A stretch of 64,000 bases of DNA, taken from assembly GCF_015207755.1 (NCBI RefSeq), contig NZ_JADEWH010000009.1, positions 124,001-188,000 of the forward strand, read 5' to 3'. A model generated the notes under the pieces. The model was not told where the DNA came from. It did not search any database and worked only from the letters and a program-made list of their open reading frames with translations. Source of the DNA: Nodularia sp. LEGE 06071 (lineage in GTDB: Bacteria > Cyanobacteriota > Cyanobacteriia > Cyanobacteriales > Nostocaceae). The position numbers and the translations under genes were made by a program. Position 1 is the first letter of the stretch. Every line of letters begins with the position of its first letter. Shown piece after piece: positions 9,724 through 18,862 of this stretch.

Positions 9724-10545
9724 TTATGCGGTTTGGTTTGACTCCAAGAATAAGACTTGTAACGCATCTTGCCAGTTTAGCTGCAACTGTGAGGATGCAT
9801 TACCGCTATTGATGGCAATTTCTACCCAGCCATGACTACCAACGAAAGCGGCTACTTCTCCCAGTTTCACATCACTATAAGTTTCACATCCCGGTATATT
9901 TACCCCAGCGACTTGCACAGACCAATTTTTACCTTGCACATATCTTTCGGGAATATTGCTGATTAAGTTGCCAAAATAATCAATATATTGAATACAACCT
10001 GTCACGCCGGAATTAGTTTGGTTGCATTCGCCTATATCCAACTGTACCAAAGTTCCTGAATCGATTTCTTGTCCCAGCTGTTTTAACGTGACACCACTAG
10101 CAAGATGAGCGCCCACAGGTGCAAATATATCTCTACCGTGAAAAGTTTTGCTGGGTTCAGGTGTGCGCCAATAATTAGAGTTTGTCAGTTCAACGGTGTT
10201 AATGGCTGGACTTTGACTGAGTACCCCACTAAATATGCCATTATCTGGTCCTACTAGAAACCCTTGAGCAAATTCTACCGCGATCGCTCTGCGCTTACTG
10301 CCCACTCCCGGATCTACCACTGCCACAGATACTGTACCCACCGGGAAATAGGGATAAGCATTCATCAGACAGAACCTAGCTGCGGCGATATTTTGCGGCG
10401 GAATCTGGTGTGTCAAGTCTACCACCGTTAACTGGGGATTAATTTGAGCGATCGCACCTTTCATGACACTAACATAGACATCGCGATCGCCAAAATCGCT
10501 CATTAGTGCCAGGAGTGATACTTGATTTATCTGTGGTTCAGTCAT
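9724..10545 (-). CDS. S-adenosyl-L-methionine hydroxide adenosyltransferase family protein
   Basis: 273 residues of the DUF62/fluorinase-like family, whose bacterial members hydrolyse SAM to adenosine and methionine. Family signatures are LMSDFGDRDVYVSVMKGAI near the N-terminus, VVDLTHQIPPQNI, VAVVDPGVGSKRRAIAVE, LVGPDNGIFSGVL and the C-terminal-domain stretch YIDYFGNLISNIPE. Asp and Asn residues in SDFGD, VDPGVG and GPDNG form the adenosine site in characterised members. There is no halogenase-specific loop that I can see. Cytoplasmic. Confidence 0.88.
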   Translation of the reverse strand: MTEPQINQVSLLALMSDFGDRDVYVSVMKGAIAQINPQLTVVDLTHQIPPQNIAAARFCLMNAYPYFPVGTVSVAVVDPGVGSKRRAIAVEFAQGFLVGPDNGIFSGVLSQSPAINTVELTNSNYWRTPEPSKTFHGRDIFAPVGAHLASGVTLKQLGQEIDSGTLVQLDIGECNQTNSGVTGCIQYIDYFGNLISNIPERYVQGKNWSVQVAGVNIPGCETYSDVKLGEVAAFVGSHGWVEIAINSGNASSQLQLNWQDALQVLFLESNQTA

Positions 10546-10651
10546 GGCTTAATCATAAAATTATATGAAGACAAAATTTTCTGTATCGACAGATACTAAA
10601 AATATGATATGTTAAGAATACCAGACATAAGAAAAATTAAACAGGAGTAAT

Positions 10652-10810
10652 ATGATGAGTCAGAATAGATTACAAGCTATGAGTCAAGCACAAGAAACTC
10701 ATAGAGTAAATATTCAAAAAAGCCTAGAGCATCGCTTGCAAGTAGCCAAGGCTAAGAGTGACGAGCGGCTGATTCATCAACTCGAAGCCGAAATCAAATA
10801 TATCCGTTAA
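10652..10810 (+). CDS. Small conserved-looking protein, 52 residues
   Basis: Short gene with an AGGAG ribosome site (10643-10647) five bases before ATGATG and an intrinsic terminator just behind the stop. The product begins MMSQNRLQAMSQAQETH and ends QLEAEIKYIR; it is hydrophilic and predicted largely helical (Gln, Glu and Lys rich). Function unknown. The ribosome site, base composition and terminator support a real gene. It lies between the divergent SAM-hydrolase-family gene and the end of the ABC importer operon. Confidence 0.75.
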   Translation: MMSQNRLQAMSQAQETHRVNIQKSLEHRLQVAKAKSDERLIHQLEAEIKYIR

Positions 10811-10844
10811 TCAAAAGTTTCTAGTTCATAGTTTTGTTGTGTGA

Positions 10845-10868
10845 AACCCAGCTGCGGCTGGTTTTTTA
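10845..10868 (+). terminator. Intrinsic terminator of the 52-residue gene
   Basis: Hairpin with arms AACCCAGC and GCTGGTT around TGCG, running into TTTTTT, 35 bases after the stop codon. Confidence 0.85.
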
Positions 10869-10943
10869 TTTAAAGGGGTTGTCAAATAATTCGCAACCCC
10901 ATAATATTGGCAGTTCAACGACAAAATACACCAAATTGAAGCT

Positions 10944-11780
10944 TTATTCGTCTTGTGTAAAGTTTTTATCGAGGAAATTGAGTGCTTGATTGCGGAGTTC
11001 AAAATATTCTCTGGAGTTTCGCATAGCAGCGCGATCTCGTGGATGCTCAAAAGGAACCTCTAATATTTCTCCAATCGTCGCTTTCGGTCCATTAGTCATT
11101 AATACGATGCGATCTGACATATAAATTGCTTCATCGACATCGTGAGTAATCATCATTACTGCTTGGCGATTATTTTCCCAAATATCTAATACCTGTCGTT
11201 GTAATTTCCCCCTAGTTAGGGCATCTAATGCCCCAAAAGGTTCATCCATAAGTAACATTTTTGGTCGGATTGCTAAGGCTCTGGCAATACCTACTCTTTG
11301 CTTCATCCCTCCAGAAATTTCATCAGGATATTTATCAGCTGCCGCTATTAAGTTCACCATTGCTAAATGTTCATTTACGATGCTAATTTTTTCGGCGCGA
11401 TTAGCATCTTTTAGCACTTCATCTACAGCTAAACGGATATTTTCGCGCACAGTTAACCAAGGTAACAGTGAGTAGCTTTGAAATACCATCATCCTTTCGG
11501 CTCCTGGTTGCCGAATTTCTTTGCCATCGAGCCGGACTGAGCCAGAAGTGGCTTTGTCTAACCCAGCGACTATCTTCAGCAGAGTTGATTTACCACAACC
11601 AGAATGACCAATTACAGAAATATATTCATCTTCACCAATGGTTAAATTAACTCCATCTAGCACGACAAAATTACCTTTATCAGGTGTCGGGTAAGCCTTG
11701 ACTAAATTTTCAATTTCTAAAAAATTAGGGCGAGACATAACTTGGTGAGGATTATTTACTACTAATGGCATATCTTTCAT
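10944..11780 (-). CDS. Nitrate/bicarbonate/cyanate-type ABC transporter, ATP-binding subunit
   Basis: 278 residues; energises import together with the two genes upstream. Walker A GHSGCGKSTLL (about residue 57), signature SGGMKQRVGIARAL, Walker B MLLMDEPFGALDAL and switch HDVDEAIYMSD are all intact. It resembles NrtD/CmpD/CynD. There is no C-terminal substrate-binding-like extension as found in NrtC/CmpC. The start at 11780 has GGAG nine bases upstream. It is the last gene of the permease, binding-protein, ATPase operon that follows the riboswitch. Confidence 0.9.
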   Translation of the reverse strand: MKDMPLVVNNPHQVMSRPNFLEIENLVKAYPTPDKGNFVVLDGVNLTIGEDEYISVIGHSGCGKSTLLKIVAGLDKATSGSVRLDGKEIRQPGAERMMVFQSYSLLPWLTVRENIRLAVDEVLKDANRAEKISIVNEHLAMVNLIAAADKYPDEISGGMKQRVGIARALAIRPKMLLMDEPFGALDALTRGKLQRQVLDIWENNRQAVMMITHDVDEAIYMSDRIVLMTNGPKATIGEILEVPFEHPRDRAAMRNSREYFELRNQALNFLDKNFTQDE

Positions 11781-11833
11781 GATTAAAATCTCCTAAAAAC
11801 TTTGAGTTATCAGTCAATATCTAGACTGGCGAT

Positions 11834-13276
11834 TTAAGACATAAAGAAACGCGTGGGAGCATTAGCCCTAATTGCAAATTTATTCATATATCCCACTGGG
11901 TCGCTAGGATCAAAGCCTACTTTGTCTATGAATACTTCTGGAGGTTCGATTTTATAATCATCCTGGGGACAGTCAATACCCATTTCAGCTGCTATCTCCC
12001 GATATAAATCTGTTCGCCAACCGCTGCGGGCGATTTGATCAGCATTTTTGGGAAACTTGGAAATTTGTCCCCAACGGGCAGCTTGGGTCATTAACCAGAG
12101 ACTTTGGGATGTCCAGAGGAATGTTGAATGGTTTCCTGGCTGTTGCGGAAGGTTCTGAGGAATATTAAAGAAAATCGTGCCATCGGCAGATTTAATGGTG
12201 CGGTCTTTGCCATCAAACCCACCATAGTTGTAATTGCCGAGAATTCCCGGACTGGTTAATTTAGAGATGGGTGCGTCGGGATTTCTGGGTTTAGCACCTG
12301 TAAAGGAACGGTCTGTAATCAGTTCGGCAACTTCCTGGCGATTTTCCGGGTTGCTGCAATACTGACAGGCTTCTATCATCGCCTTAACCAAGGAACGATA
12401 GGTTTTGGGATAATTGTCAATGAAAGATTCCATCACTCCCAATAGTCTATCTGGGTGTCCCAACCAGATTTCTTTGCCTTGGGCGAAGGTAAAGCCGATG
12501 CCTTCGTTACCTGTTATTGCTCTAGTGTTCCAAGGTTCAGCCACCATATAAGCTTGCATTGCGCCAATTCGCACATTTGTCACCATTAGGGGCGGTGGCA
12601 CAATGATGACGCGGAACTCTTTGAGTGGGTCAACACCTGCGGCGGCGGATAAGTAACGGATAAAATATTCGTAAATGGCAGAACTGAGAACTACTGCCCA
12701 AACTTTGCGTTCTGTTGGTTGCTTGGCAAAGTAGCCGCGAAAATCGCGCCCAAAGGCTTCTAATGCACCATCTCCGTATTGTTCTTGGTACTCATACCAC
12801 GGACGTAGCCCAAAATCCCACATGGCTTGGTTCATGGTCATGGCGTTACCGTGGCGATGAATGTTCATGGCTGCACATAAGGGGGCTTGACGTGCGCCTT
12901 CTGCACCAATTCTGGCGTTGGTCACAGCACCGGATACTACGGGGGAAGCATCTAGACGACCAAAAATTAGCCCGTCGCGGGATGTTGCCCAACTAGCTTC
13001 GCGGTTGAGTGTGACGTTCAAACCATATTTGCGGAAGAAACCTTTTTTCCAGGCGATCGCAAATGGCGCACAATCATTAACAGGGACATATCCCACAATC
13101 AAGTCAGGTTTTTCTAAGTCTTGAGATTTGACTAACGGTTCAACAGCTAAGACTTCTTCAGTCAACCCTCTAGCACCTGTATTACCAGCAATACCACAGG
13201 ATGACAGCCCTATCCCAGCTGTTGTTGCTCCGATGCTTTTAATAAAGTCTCGTCGAGTCCAATGATTATCACCCAT
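11834..13276 (-). CDS. NrtA/CmpA/CynA-family substrate-binding protein with Tat-like lipoprotein signal
   Basis: 480 residues. The N-terminus has a twin-arginine pattern RRDFIKSIG followed by a small hydrophobic stretch and a lipobox-like LSSC, so the protein is probably exported folded and anchored in the periplasm. The mature part (LIVGYVPVNDCAPFAIAW, KYGLNVTLNREASWATSRD, QAYMVAEPWNTRA) is of the NrtA-like binding-protein family for small anions or related solutes. Which solute it binds cannot be read. A TTG start at 13303 is possible, but the ATG at 13276 has GGAG upstream and gives the more natural signal. The permease gene precedes it by about 100 bases and the ATPase gene follows. Confidence 0.85.
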   Translation of the reverse strand: MGDNHWTRRDFIKSIGATTAGIGLSSCGIAGNTGARGLTEEVLAVEPLVKSQDLEKPDLIVGYVPVNDCAPFAIAWKKGFFRKYGLNVTLNREASWATSRDGLIFGRLDASPVVSGAVTNARIGAEGARQAPLCAAMNIHRHGNAMTMNQAMWDFGLRPWYEYQEQYGDGALEAFGRDFRGYFAKQPTERKVWAVVLSSAIYEYFIRYLSAAAGVDPLKEFRVIIVPPPLMVTNVRIGAMQAYMVAEPWNTRAITGNEGIGFTFAQGKEIWLGHPDRLLGVMESFIDNYPKTYRSLVKAMIEACQYCSNPENRQEVAELITDRSFTGAKPRNPDAPISKLTSPGILGNYNYGGFDGKDRTIKSADGTIFFNIPQNLPQQPGNHSTFLWTSQSLWLMTQAARWGQISKFPKNADQIARSGWRTDLYREIAAEMGIDCPQDDYKIEPPEVFIDKVGFDPSDPVGYMNKFAIRANAPTRFFMS

Positions 13277-13377
13277 TTCTGTGTTCGCTCCAGTGGTAAT
13301 CAATTATTTTTCCGCAAGCTAACGCAAAGATGCAGAATTATATTGCGTCTTGCTAATTTTTAATGAGACAAGTTTTG

Positions 13378-14229
13378 TTAATTAGAAACTGTAGGCCGGT
13401 GGGTTACTATTTCTTGAATTTTGCCCAATCCGTAGTCTAGAACTAGTCCAGTTACACCAATCACAATCACAGCTAAAAAGACGGAACTGAGATTCAGACG
13501 ACTCCATTCATCCCAGACAAAAAACCCAATCCCAATACCACCTGTGAGCATTTCTACAGCAACAATGACTAGCCAAGCAATCCCTAAACTAATGCGTAAT
13601 CCTGTGAAAATATACGGCAAACTTGCAGGCCAGATAATTTTCGTAATCCGTCGCCAACGGGGTATTTCTAACACTCGTGCCACATCTAAATAGTCTTTGG
13701 GAACGCTGGCGACTCCCAAGGCAGTATTAATAATTGTTGGCCACAAAGAAGTAATAAAAATTACAAAAATTGCGGAAGGTTCTGCCAAATTAAAGATGGC
13801 TAGAGCAATCGGCAACCAAGCCAAGGGTGATACGGGTTTAAAAATCTGAATAATGGGATTAAACGCAAGCATGGCTGACTTAGACATACCAATGAGAAAT
13901 CCCACAGGAATCGCTACAACTGCGCCCAAGAAAAAACCAATCAAGACCCGTCGCAGACTGGCTATCAACAACCAGCCAATTCCTAAGTTCCCAGGGCCTC
14001 GTTGATAAAAAGGATTTAAAATGTAATCAAGATTGGCAATAAAAGCTTCCGGTGGAGTCGGCATTAATTGATGATTAAACAGTGCTACAACCCACCACAA
14101 CACAATAATCCCTAAAAATCCCAGAGCAGGTAGAAGGAAAACGTCTCTGGCAACTATAGGTTTAGCTTTTTTCCAAGCAGTTTGACCAGCGATCGCCATA
14201 ATCGCTGCTAAATTTAATTGAAATATCAT
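13378..14229 (-). CDS. Nitrate/bicarbonate/cyanate-type ABC transporter, permease
   Basis: 283 residues with about six transmembrane helices (first near LPALGFLGIIVLWWVVALF). It has the binding-protein-dependent permease EAA-type loop (DVARVLEIPRWRRITKIIWPA) that docks the ATPase. Family: NrtB/CmpB/CynB/SsuC. The start has GAGGT five bases upstream. It is the first gene of a B-A-D ordered operon and lies about 95 bases downstream of the riboswitch core. In the usual nrt, cmp and cyn operons the binding-protein gene comes first, so the order here is unusual. Confidence 0.88.
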   Translation of the reverse strand: MIFQLNLAAIMAIAGQTAWKKAKPIVARDVFLLPALGFLGIIVLWWVVALFNHQLMPTPPEAFIANLDYILNPFYQRGPGNLGIGWLLIASLRRVLIGFFLGAVVAIPVGFLIGMSKSAMLAFNPIIQIFKPVSPLAWLPIALAIFNLAEPSAIFVIFITSLWPTIINTALGVASVPKDYLDVARVLEIPRWRRITKIIWPASLPYIFTGLRISLGIAWLVIVAVEMLTGGIGIGFFVWDEWSRLNLSSVFLAVIVIGVTGLVLDYGLGKIQEIVTHRPTVSN

Positions 14230-14260
14230 TTATGACCTCAACAGAAATAAGTGCAGGCAC

Positions 14261-14299
14261 AAAAATCTGAGCAGTACCAGCCTCGGACACTGATGAGAT
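14261..14299 (-). terminator. Terminator-like hairpin between riboswitch and importer operon
   Basis: On the minus strand the segments ATCT and CAGT pair with ACTG and AGAT across a 3-by-3 internal loop, and the structure is followed by TTTTT. It lies between the riboswitch core and the permease start, the position of an expression platform. The stem is imperfect, so the assignment is tentative. Confidence 0.5.
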
Positions 14300-14324
14300 C
14301 AAAACATTAGAAAAATGCTGTCTC

Positions 14325-14540
14325 TTCAGTCTCCTCTCAATGCCTACGAAGTTAGCTGACGGGCTAGGGCTGAGAGATGCCCCTCTCTTTTCGATTTTGG
14401 ATTCTAGATTCAGAATTTGGGATGAATTTTCAGTCTCAAACTTCAAACCTTTTTACCAATCGATTCAGAGATACGCCCCAAAATTTGGTTCCTCCGCTCC
14501 AGCGTTATGAGTTATAACTTGCTGGATTAGGCTGACTTAC
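14325..14540 (-). ncRNA. c-di-AMP riboswitch (ydaO-yuaA class)
   Basis: Read on the minus strand, this leader carries the conserved blocks of the ydaO-yuaA RNA in order. They are GCCTAATCC (14526-14534), a variable hairpin GCTGG/CCAGC, GCGGAGGAACC (14487-14497), GGGG followed by ATC (14469-14479), and then variable stems. The long 3' block is CCCGTCAGCTAACTTCGTAG (14344-14363), and GGC then pairs back to the first GCC to form P1. The known RNA from Thermoanaerobacter has GCCGAATCC, ACGGAGGAACC, GGGGTTAATC and CCGACAGCTAAC in the same order. The class senses cyclic di-AMP and usually switches genes off. Downstream is an ABC importer operon. Confidence 0.85.
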
Positions 14541-14790
14541 TCAAGCTTATGTTGAATTGTACACTAATATTTTTAATTTGCAAGAACAAGCTGAATTTGG
14601 TTCAATAAACCTATAGCCATATTGATGTGTGTCAAGTAGGTAACGTATTAGCAAAGCTTGGTTAGGCAGTGCATATGTTCACACGCAGCAGTAGTCCTGA
14701 TCAAGCTGCCATTATCATAGCTTCAACTGTCGTAAGTAAGTCGGCTAAGTTTAGTTCATCGAGGGAGATTACCCATCAACAAAATATGCG

Positions 14791-14824
14791 TTAAAACCCC
14801 CATCCCTTCGTAGGTAATGGGGGC
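14791..14824 (-). terminator. Intrinsic terminator of the PRC-barrel/DUF2382 gene
   Basis: Minus-strand hairpin with arms CCCCCAT (14817-14823) and ATGGGGG (14797-14803), followed by TTTT, about 60 bases after the stop codon of the gene at 14882-15811. Confidence 0.75.
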
Positions 14825-14881
14825 TAGGAGGTTAGGTTTGGAGATTCTTACTGTTAACAAAAACACCTTCCAAACATACCC

Positions 14882-15811
14882 TTAACTTCTTCTGTTCCGT
14901 GAGCGATCATTATCCTTATTAACGTCTAATTCTTCCCGCCGCAGGTTTTCTTGAGCCTCAACCGTATCCGTTTCTACAACCTTCTTAACTTTTACTTCTT
15001 CACGTAAAACAGCTTCCTTACGAATTTCAGGAGTTTCTTCGTGAATATCCACACGTGCAACTTCACCTTCGCGGAAGTTCACTTCACCAGGGGAAGCTGT
15101 GCGTCCTGCATCTGTTGGCGTAGTGCGTTCAATCACTACACGCTCTTTTTCCACTGGGACAGCAACATTGACTCTCTCAGTTTCAACGTGCTTACCAACC
15201 GAAACTTCTCCTGTTTTAACGCGGTTTTTATGAGCAATTAACCGTTCTTCGTACAGTTTCAGGTTTTGATGATTGCGCTCACTAGTATCATACAAATGCG
15301 GTTCCCGGTCGTAAGTATAGGTCTCACGATCATAAGTAGACCTGGGTGTAGGTGTAGTGGCTCTGGCTGTAGTCTCGGCATAAGCCGCTGGAGTATCTAA
15401 AGGTGCTGTAGACTCTACAGGTGTGGAGGTCTCTAGAGGTGTTTCTGCAAACGGAGTCCGATAAACTCCGCGCACCTGCTCTTCATAATCGTAATCAACC
15501 CGTTCGAGGTCGTGAAAATCAGGTAAGCTTTCTACTTGCTCTTGGGTAAGTCCTGTAGCGTAGACTCGTCGGTCAGCATAACTCATGCGAGAACGCCCAA
15601 TTGGTAACAACACTTGCTTACCAAAAATCCAAAAGCCTGTATCTACAATTAGGTAACGAAACCGTCCTGTATCGTCCACTAAAATATCTTTGACTGTGCC
15701 AACTTTTTCATTATTGATGTCTGAGTAGACATCGAAATCTCTGATTTCATAATTATCAAATTCAGCATTTTTATAGTCAGCACCAAAATCTTGAAGTTTA
15801 TAAAGAACCAT
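14882..15811 (-). CDS. PRC-barrel and DUF2382 (YsnF/AvaK-like) protein
   Basis: 309 residues. An N-terminal PRC-barrel (about 18-85, YEIRDFDVYSDINNEKVGTV...FRYLIVDTGFWIFGKQVLLP) is joined by a Pro/Thr-rich linker (about 120-165) to a C-terminal DUF2382 region (about 180-290, LKLYEERLIAHKNRVKTGEV, HVETERVNVAVPVEKERVVI, repeated EE/VKV stretches). Similar proteins in filamentous cyanobacteria are stress- or akinete-associated (AvaK type). That is family knowledge, not read here. No signal peptide. A TTG at 15826 is an alternative start; I chose the ATG at 15811, though neither has a clear ribosome site. Confidence 0.8.
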   Translation of the reverse strand: MVLYKLQDFGADYKNAEFDNYEIRDFDVYSDINNEKVGTVKDILVDDTGRFRYLIVDTGFWIFGKQVLLPIGRSRMSYADRRVYATGLTQEQVESLPDFHDLERVDYDYEEQVRGVYRTPFAETPLETSTPVESTAPLDTPAAYAETTARATTPTPRSTYDRETYTYDREPHLYDTSERNHQNLKLYEERLIAHKNRVKTGEVSVGKHVETERVNVAVPVEKERVVIERTTPTDAGRTASPGEVNFREGEVARVDIHEETPEIRKEAVLREEVKVKKVVETDTVEAQENLRREELDVNKDNDRSRNRRS

Positions 15812-16140
15812 ATTAGCATTTACCAAAATCTACAATTACCATCCTAAATAATTGGTTATTCTGCTACTTCTTCCTGAAGATTGAATTACAATAATTTTCT
15901 ATTTAATACTTATAGTAGATTTAATATTTAAATAAGCTCCTCAAATCTCAAAAATTCTCTATCTTGAAAAATAGGTTAAATCTACTTAATAGCTTAATTA
16001 GTATTCAGCAAATTTGATTTATAACTTTAGGTACAATTGTTTGAATCGGCAGGTAGATAACCATCGTCAAGAGAAAAAATATTATAGACATACATATAAA
16101 TTTAAAAAAATTTAATTTAAATTAATGGAGGTATGTTTGG
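15812..16140. other. Divergent promoter region
   Basis: About 330 very AT-rich bases between divergently read genes, so it should hold both promoters. No further gene or RNA motif is recognised. Confidence 0.5.
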
Positions 16141-16953
16141 ATGTCTAGCTTATCTCGTTTGTCTGCATTGACTGCCTCTTTGGTAACTCTAGGGCTAGCC
16201 GCTGTAACTTCTCCAGTTTTAGCACAGAATATTTTTCCTGATGTTCCCCCTGATTATTGGGCGCAACCATTTATTGAGCGTTTAGCTGAACGAAATATTA
16301 TTGTAGGATATCCAGACGGCACATTTCGACCCGAACAGGCTGTAAATCGTGATGAATTCGCAGCCATGATTCGTCAAGCTTTTGATCAAAAGCCAGTACG
16401 GCAAATCGAAGATGCAAGCTCTTTTCAAGATGTTCCTGAAGGATATTGGGCATCTGAGGCCATTGAAGAAGCTTATCAACAAGGATTTATGAGCAGTTAT
16501 CCTGGTGGTTTCTTTCGCCCAAATCAGCCAGTTTCTAGGGTAGATGCCTTAGTTACCCTGACTAGAGGCTTGAATTTAGCACCAAAAACTCGTCGAGCTG
16601 TGAGAAGGCCTATATATTTGCCATTAGCAATGACTTCTTTAATGCAGCCTTTAGTAGCAGCAGCACCTCAGCCAACTACGCCTGTAGCAGCACTGGCAAA
16701 AGATTATTATACTGATGCCCAACAAATTCCTCCGTATGCTATTAATTACGTAGGCATAGCAACACAAAAAAATATGGTGGTTAATTATCCGAATCCCAGA
16801 GAGCTAGAACCTAACGAACCTCTAAGACGTGCAACTGCGGCTGCTTTTATCCATCAAACTTTGGTTGCTCAGGAGAGAATTGAACCTCTGCCTAGTAATG
16901 TAGAAGCTTATAACTATATTGTTCGCCCGGAAGTTAGCCAAGCTGCACGATAA
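16141..16953 (+). CDS. Secreted S-layer homology (SLH) domain protein
   Basis: 270 residues. A signal peptide of about 28 residues ends at PVLAQ. Two clear SLH modules follow: FPDVPPDYWAQPFIERLAER with IIVGYPDGTFRPEQAVNRDE (about 32-90), and FQDVPEGYWASEAIEEAY with YPGGFFRPNQPVSRVDA (about 96-150). A more diverged third unit (YYTDAQQIPPYAINYVGIAT, then NEPLRRATAAAFIHQ) lies near 195-255. Such domains bind cell-wall polymers or the outer envelope. There is no porin domain. The start is fixed by GGAGGT ending eight bases before the ATG. Confidence 0.88.
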   Translation: MSSLSRLSALTASLVTLGLAAVTSPVLAQNIFPDVPPDYWAQPFIERLAERNIIVGYPDGTFRPEQAVNRDEFAAMIRQAFDQKPVRQIEDASSFQDVPEGYWASEAIEEAYQQGFMSSYPGGFFRPNQPVSRVDALVTLTRGLNLAPKTRRAVRRPIYLPLAMTSLMQPLVAAAPQPTTPVAALAKDYYTDAQQIPPYAINYVGIATQKNMVVNYPNPRELEPNEPLRRATAAAFIHQTLVAQERIEPLPSNVEAYNYIVRPEVSQAAR

Positions 16954-17030
16954 ATTCCCAAAGCAGTCAATACAAGAGTTCACCAATTAGATATTGAGCA
17001 AATTCAAATATGCTTCTGACATTAGCCTTA

Positions 17031-17056
17031 TAGAGACGTTGTATACAACGTCTCTA
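17031..17056. repeat. Dispersed 26-bp palindrome, copy 2 (perfect)
   Basis: Perfect inverted repeat, arms TAGAGACGTTGTA and TACAACGTCTCTA, between the convergent ends of the SLH gene and aspS. The same family as 2438-2463. Confidence 0.85.
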
Positions 17057-17074
17057 CATTCACTTTAAGCCTTG

Positions 17075-18862
17075 TTAAGATTTAGGCTTGTAAGTCGAAG
17101 CAACGTGTAAGTCTTTCAGCTGTTTGGCATCTACCCCTGAAGGCGCATCTGTGAGTAAACAACGGGCTTGTTGTGTCTTGGGAAAAGCAATGACATCCCG
17201 AATGGATTCTTCCCCAGCTAGCAACATTACCAAACGGTCTAAACCATAGGCAATGCCACCATGTGGCGGTGTACCATATTCAAACGCCTCCAAGAGAAAG
17301 CCAAATTTATCCTGTGCTTCTTCCGGAGACAAACCAATGGCTTCAAACACCTGCTGTTGAATATCTCCTTGATAAATCCGCAGACTTCCGCCACCAATTT
17401 CTAAACCGTTTAACACCAAATCGTAAGCTTGGGCGCGTGCGGTTTTTAAATCACTCACATCTTCAGGATGGGGTGCAGTAAAGGGGTGGTGCAGTGCTTC
17501 TAGGCGTTTTTCGTCAGCATTCCACTCAAACATGGGGAAATCTGTAATCCAGAGTAAGTTAGTTTTTTCGGGATTAATTAACTTAAATTCCTTCGCTACA
17601 ACTTGCCGCAATCTGTCTAAAGTTTTATTAACTTTAACCGTGTCAGCAGCCGCAAATAATAACAAATGACCGGCTTTTGCACCTGTGCGTTGCAAAATTT
17701 CCTGTTTTTGGGCTTCGCTGAGGTTGTCTTTAATTGCGCCAATGGTGTCAATTTCACCATTTTCTCGCACGCGGATGTACGCTAAACCTTTTGCACCGGC
17801 TTCGCTGGCTTCCTTGAATAAGTCACCGCCTGGTTTAATGCGGACATTGGAAATAACATCGTTACCGTTAGGAATGGGTAGAATTTTGACGATACCACCA
17901 TGAGCGATCGCATCCCGAAAAACTTTAAACCCAGAGTCTTTTAAAACATCGGAAACATCGACTAATTCTAAGTCATAGCGGGTATCTGGTTTATCGCTAC
18001 CATAGCGTGACATCGCATCGGCGTAGGTCAGACGGGGAAATGGTAAGTTTAACTCGATACCTTTAACTGTTTTGAAGATATGAGCCACTAACTTCTCATT
18101 CAGGGCAATAATTTCTTCTTGGGACATGAAACTCATTTCCATGTCCAATTGAGTAAATTCTGGTTGTCTGTCGGCGCGTAAATCTTCGTCACGGAAGCAA
18201 CGGGCAATCTGATAATATCGATCCATACCCGATACCATGAGTATCTGTTTGAATAGCTGGGGTGATTGCGGCAAAGCAAACCACTCGCCAGGATTCGCCC
18301 GACTGGGTAAAATGTAATCCCTCGCACCTTCTGGGGTGGAACGGGTAAGAATGGGGGTTTCAATTTCGATAAAACCTTCGAGGTCTTCTAAGAAACGACG
18401 CATGGCTTTGACGACTTGATGACGCAATTGCATATTCTGCGCCATGCGTTCTCTTCGCAAATCTAAATAACGATACTTCAGCCGCAAGTCTTCCCGCACA
18501 GTTTCGGTGTCAGCTGTGGAAACTTGGAATGGTAATTGTTTACTAACGCCGTTAAGCAGTGTAATTTTGTCGGCGTAGATTTCAACTTCGCCAGTAGGGA
18601 GGCGGGGATTCAAAGATTCGTCGGGACGGTGCGTTACCCTACCGATGATTTCGACAACGTATTCATTCCGCAGGCTGTTGGCCTGTTCGTAGGAATCTGG
18701 GGTGCGTTGCGGATCACTGACAATTTGGAGAATGCCAGAGCGATCGCGCAAATCTAAGAATATCACGCCCCCATGATCGCGGCGACGGTCTACCCAACCG
18801 TATAAGGTAACAGTTTCTCCAATATCTTTTTTTCGGAGTTCGCCGCAATAGTGAGTTCGCAT
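17075..18862 (-). CDS. aspS: Aspartyl-tRNA synthetase
   Basis: 595 residues, a normal length for the bacterial-type class II enzyme that charges tRNA-Asp (or Asp/Asn tRNAs in the non-discriminating form; not decidable here). The anticodon-binding OB domain is at the N-terminus ([20 protein letters not shown]). Class II motif 2 is visible in [20 protein letters not shown], the bacterial insertion domain lies in the middle, and motif 3 is [15 protein letters not shown] near the C-terminus. Monocistronic as far as can be seen. Confidence 0.97.
   Translation of the reverse strand: MRTHYCGELRKKDIGETVTLYGWVDRRRDHGGVIFLDLRDRSGILQIVSDPQRTPDSYEQANSLRNEYVVEIIGRVTHRPDESLNPRLPTGEVEIYADKITLLNGVSKQLPFQVSTADTETVREDLRLKYRYLDLRRERMAQNMQLRHQVVKAMRRFLEDLEGFIEIETPILTRSTPEGARDYILPSRANPGEWFALPQSPQLFKQILMVSGMDRYYQIARCFRDEDLRADRQPEFTQLDMEMSFMSQEEIIALNEKLVAHIFKTVKGIELNLPFPRLTYADAMSRYGSDKPDTRYDLELVDVSDVLKDSGFKVFRDAIAHGGIVKILPIPNGNDVISNVRIKPGGDLFKEASEAGAKGLAYIRVRENGEIDTIGAIKDNLSEAQKQEILQRTGAKAGHLLLFAAADTVKVNKTLDRLRQVVAKEFKLINPEKTNLLWITDFPMFEWNADEKRLEALHHPFTAPHPEDVSDLKTARAQAYDLVLNGLEIGGGSLRIYQGDIQQQVFEAIGLSPEEAQDKFGFLLEAFEYGTPPHGGIAYGLDRLVMLLAGEESIRDVIAFPKTQQARCLLTDAPSGVDAKQLKDLHVASTYKPKS

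Noticed and set aside
14162..14446. 94-residue open frame on the minus strand overlapping the permease start
   Set aside because: It covers the riboswitch core and enters the permease gene in another frame; composition is unconvincing.
10944..14540. Calling the importer cyanate-specific (cynABD), nitrate-specific or guanidine-specific
   Set aside because: No cynS, no NrtC-type ATPase, no guanidine-riboswitch core (GGGATAAAAGCCCGGGAGA-like) and no GTA-N8-TAC NtcA site were seen, so the substrate is left open.
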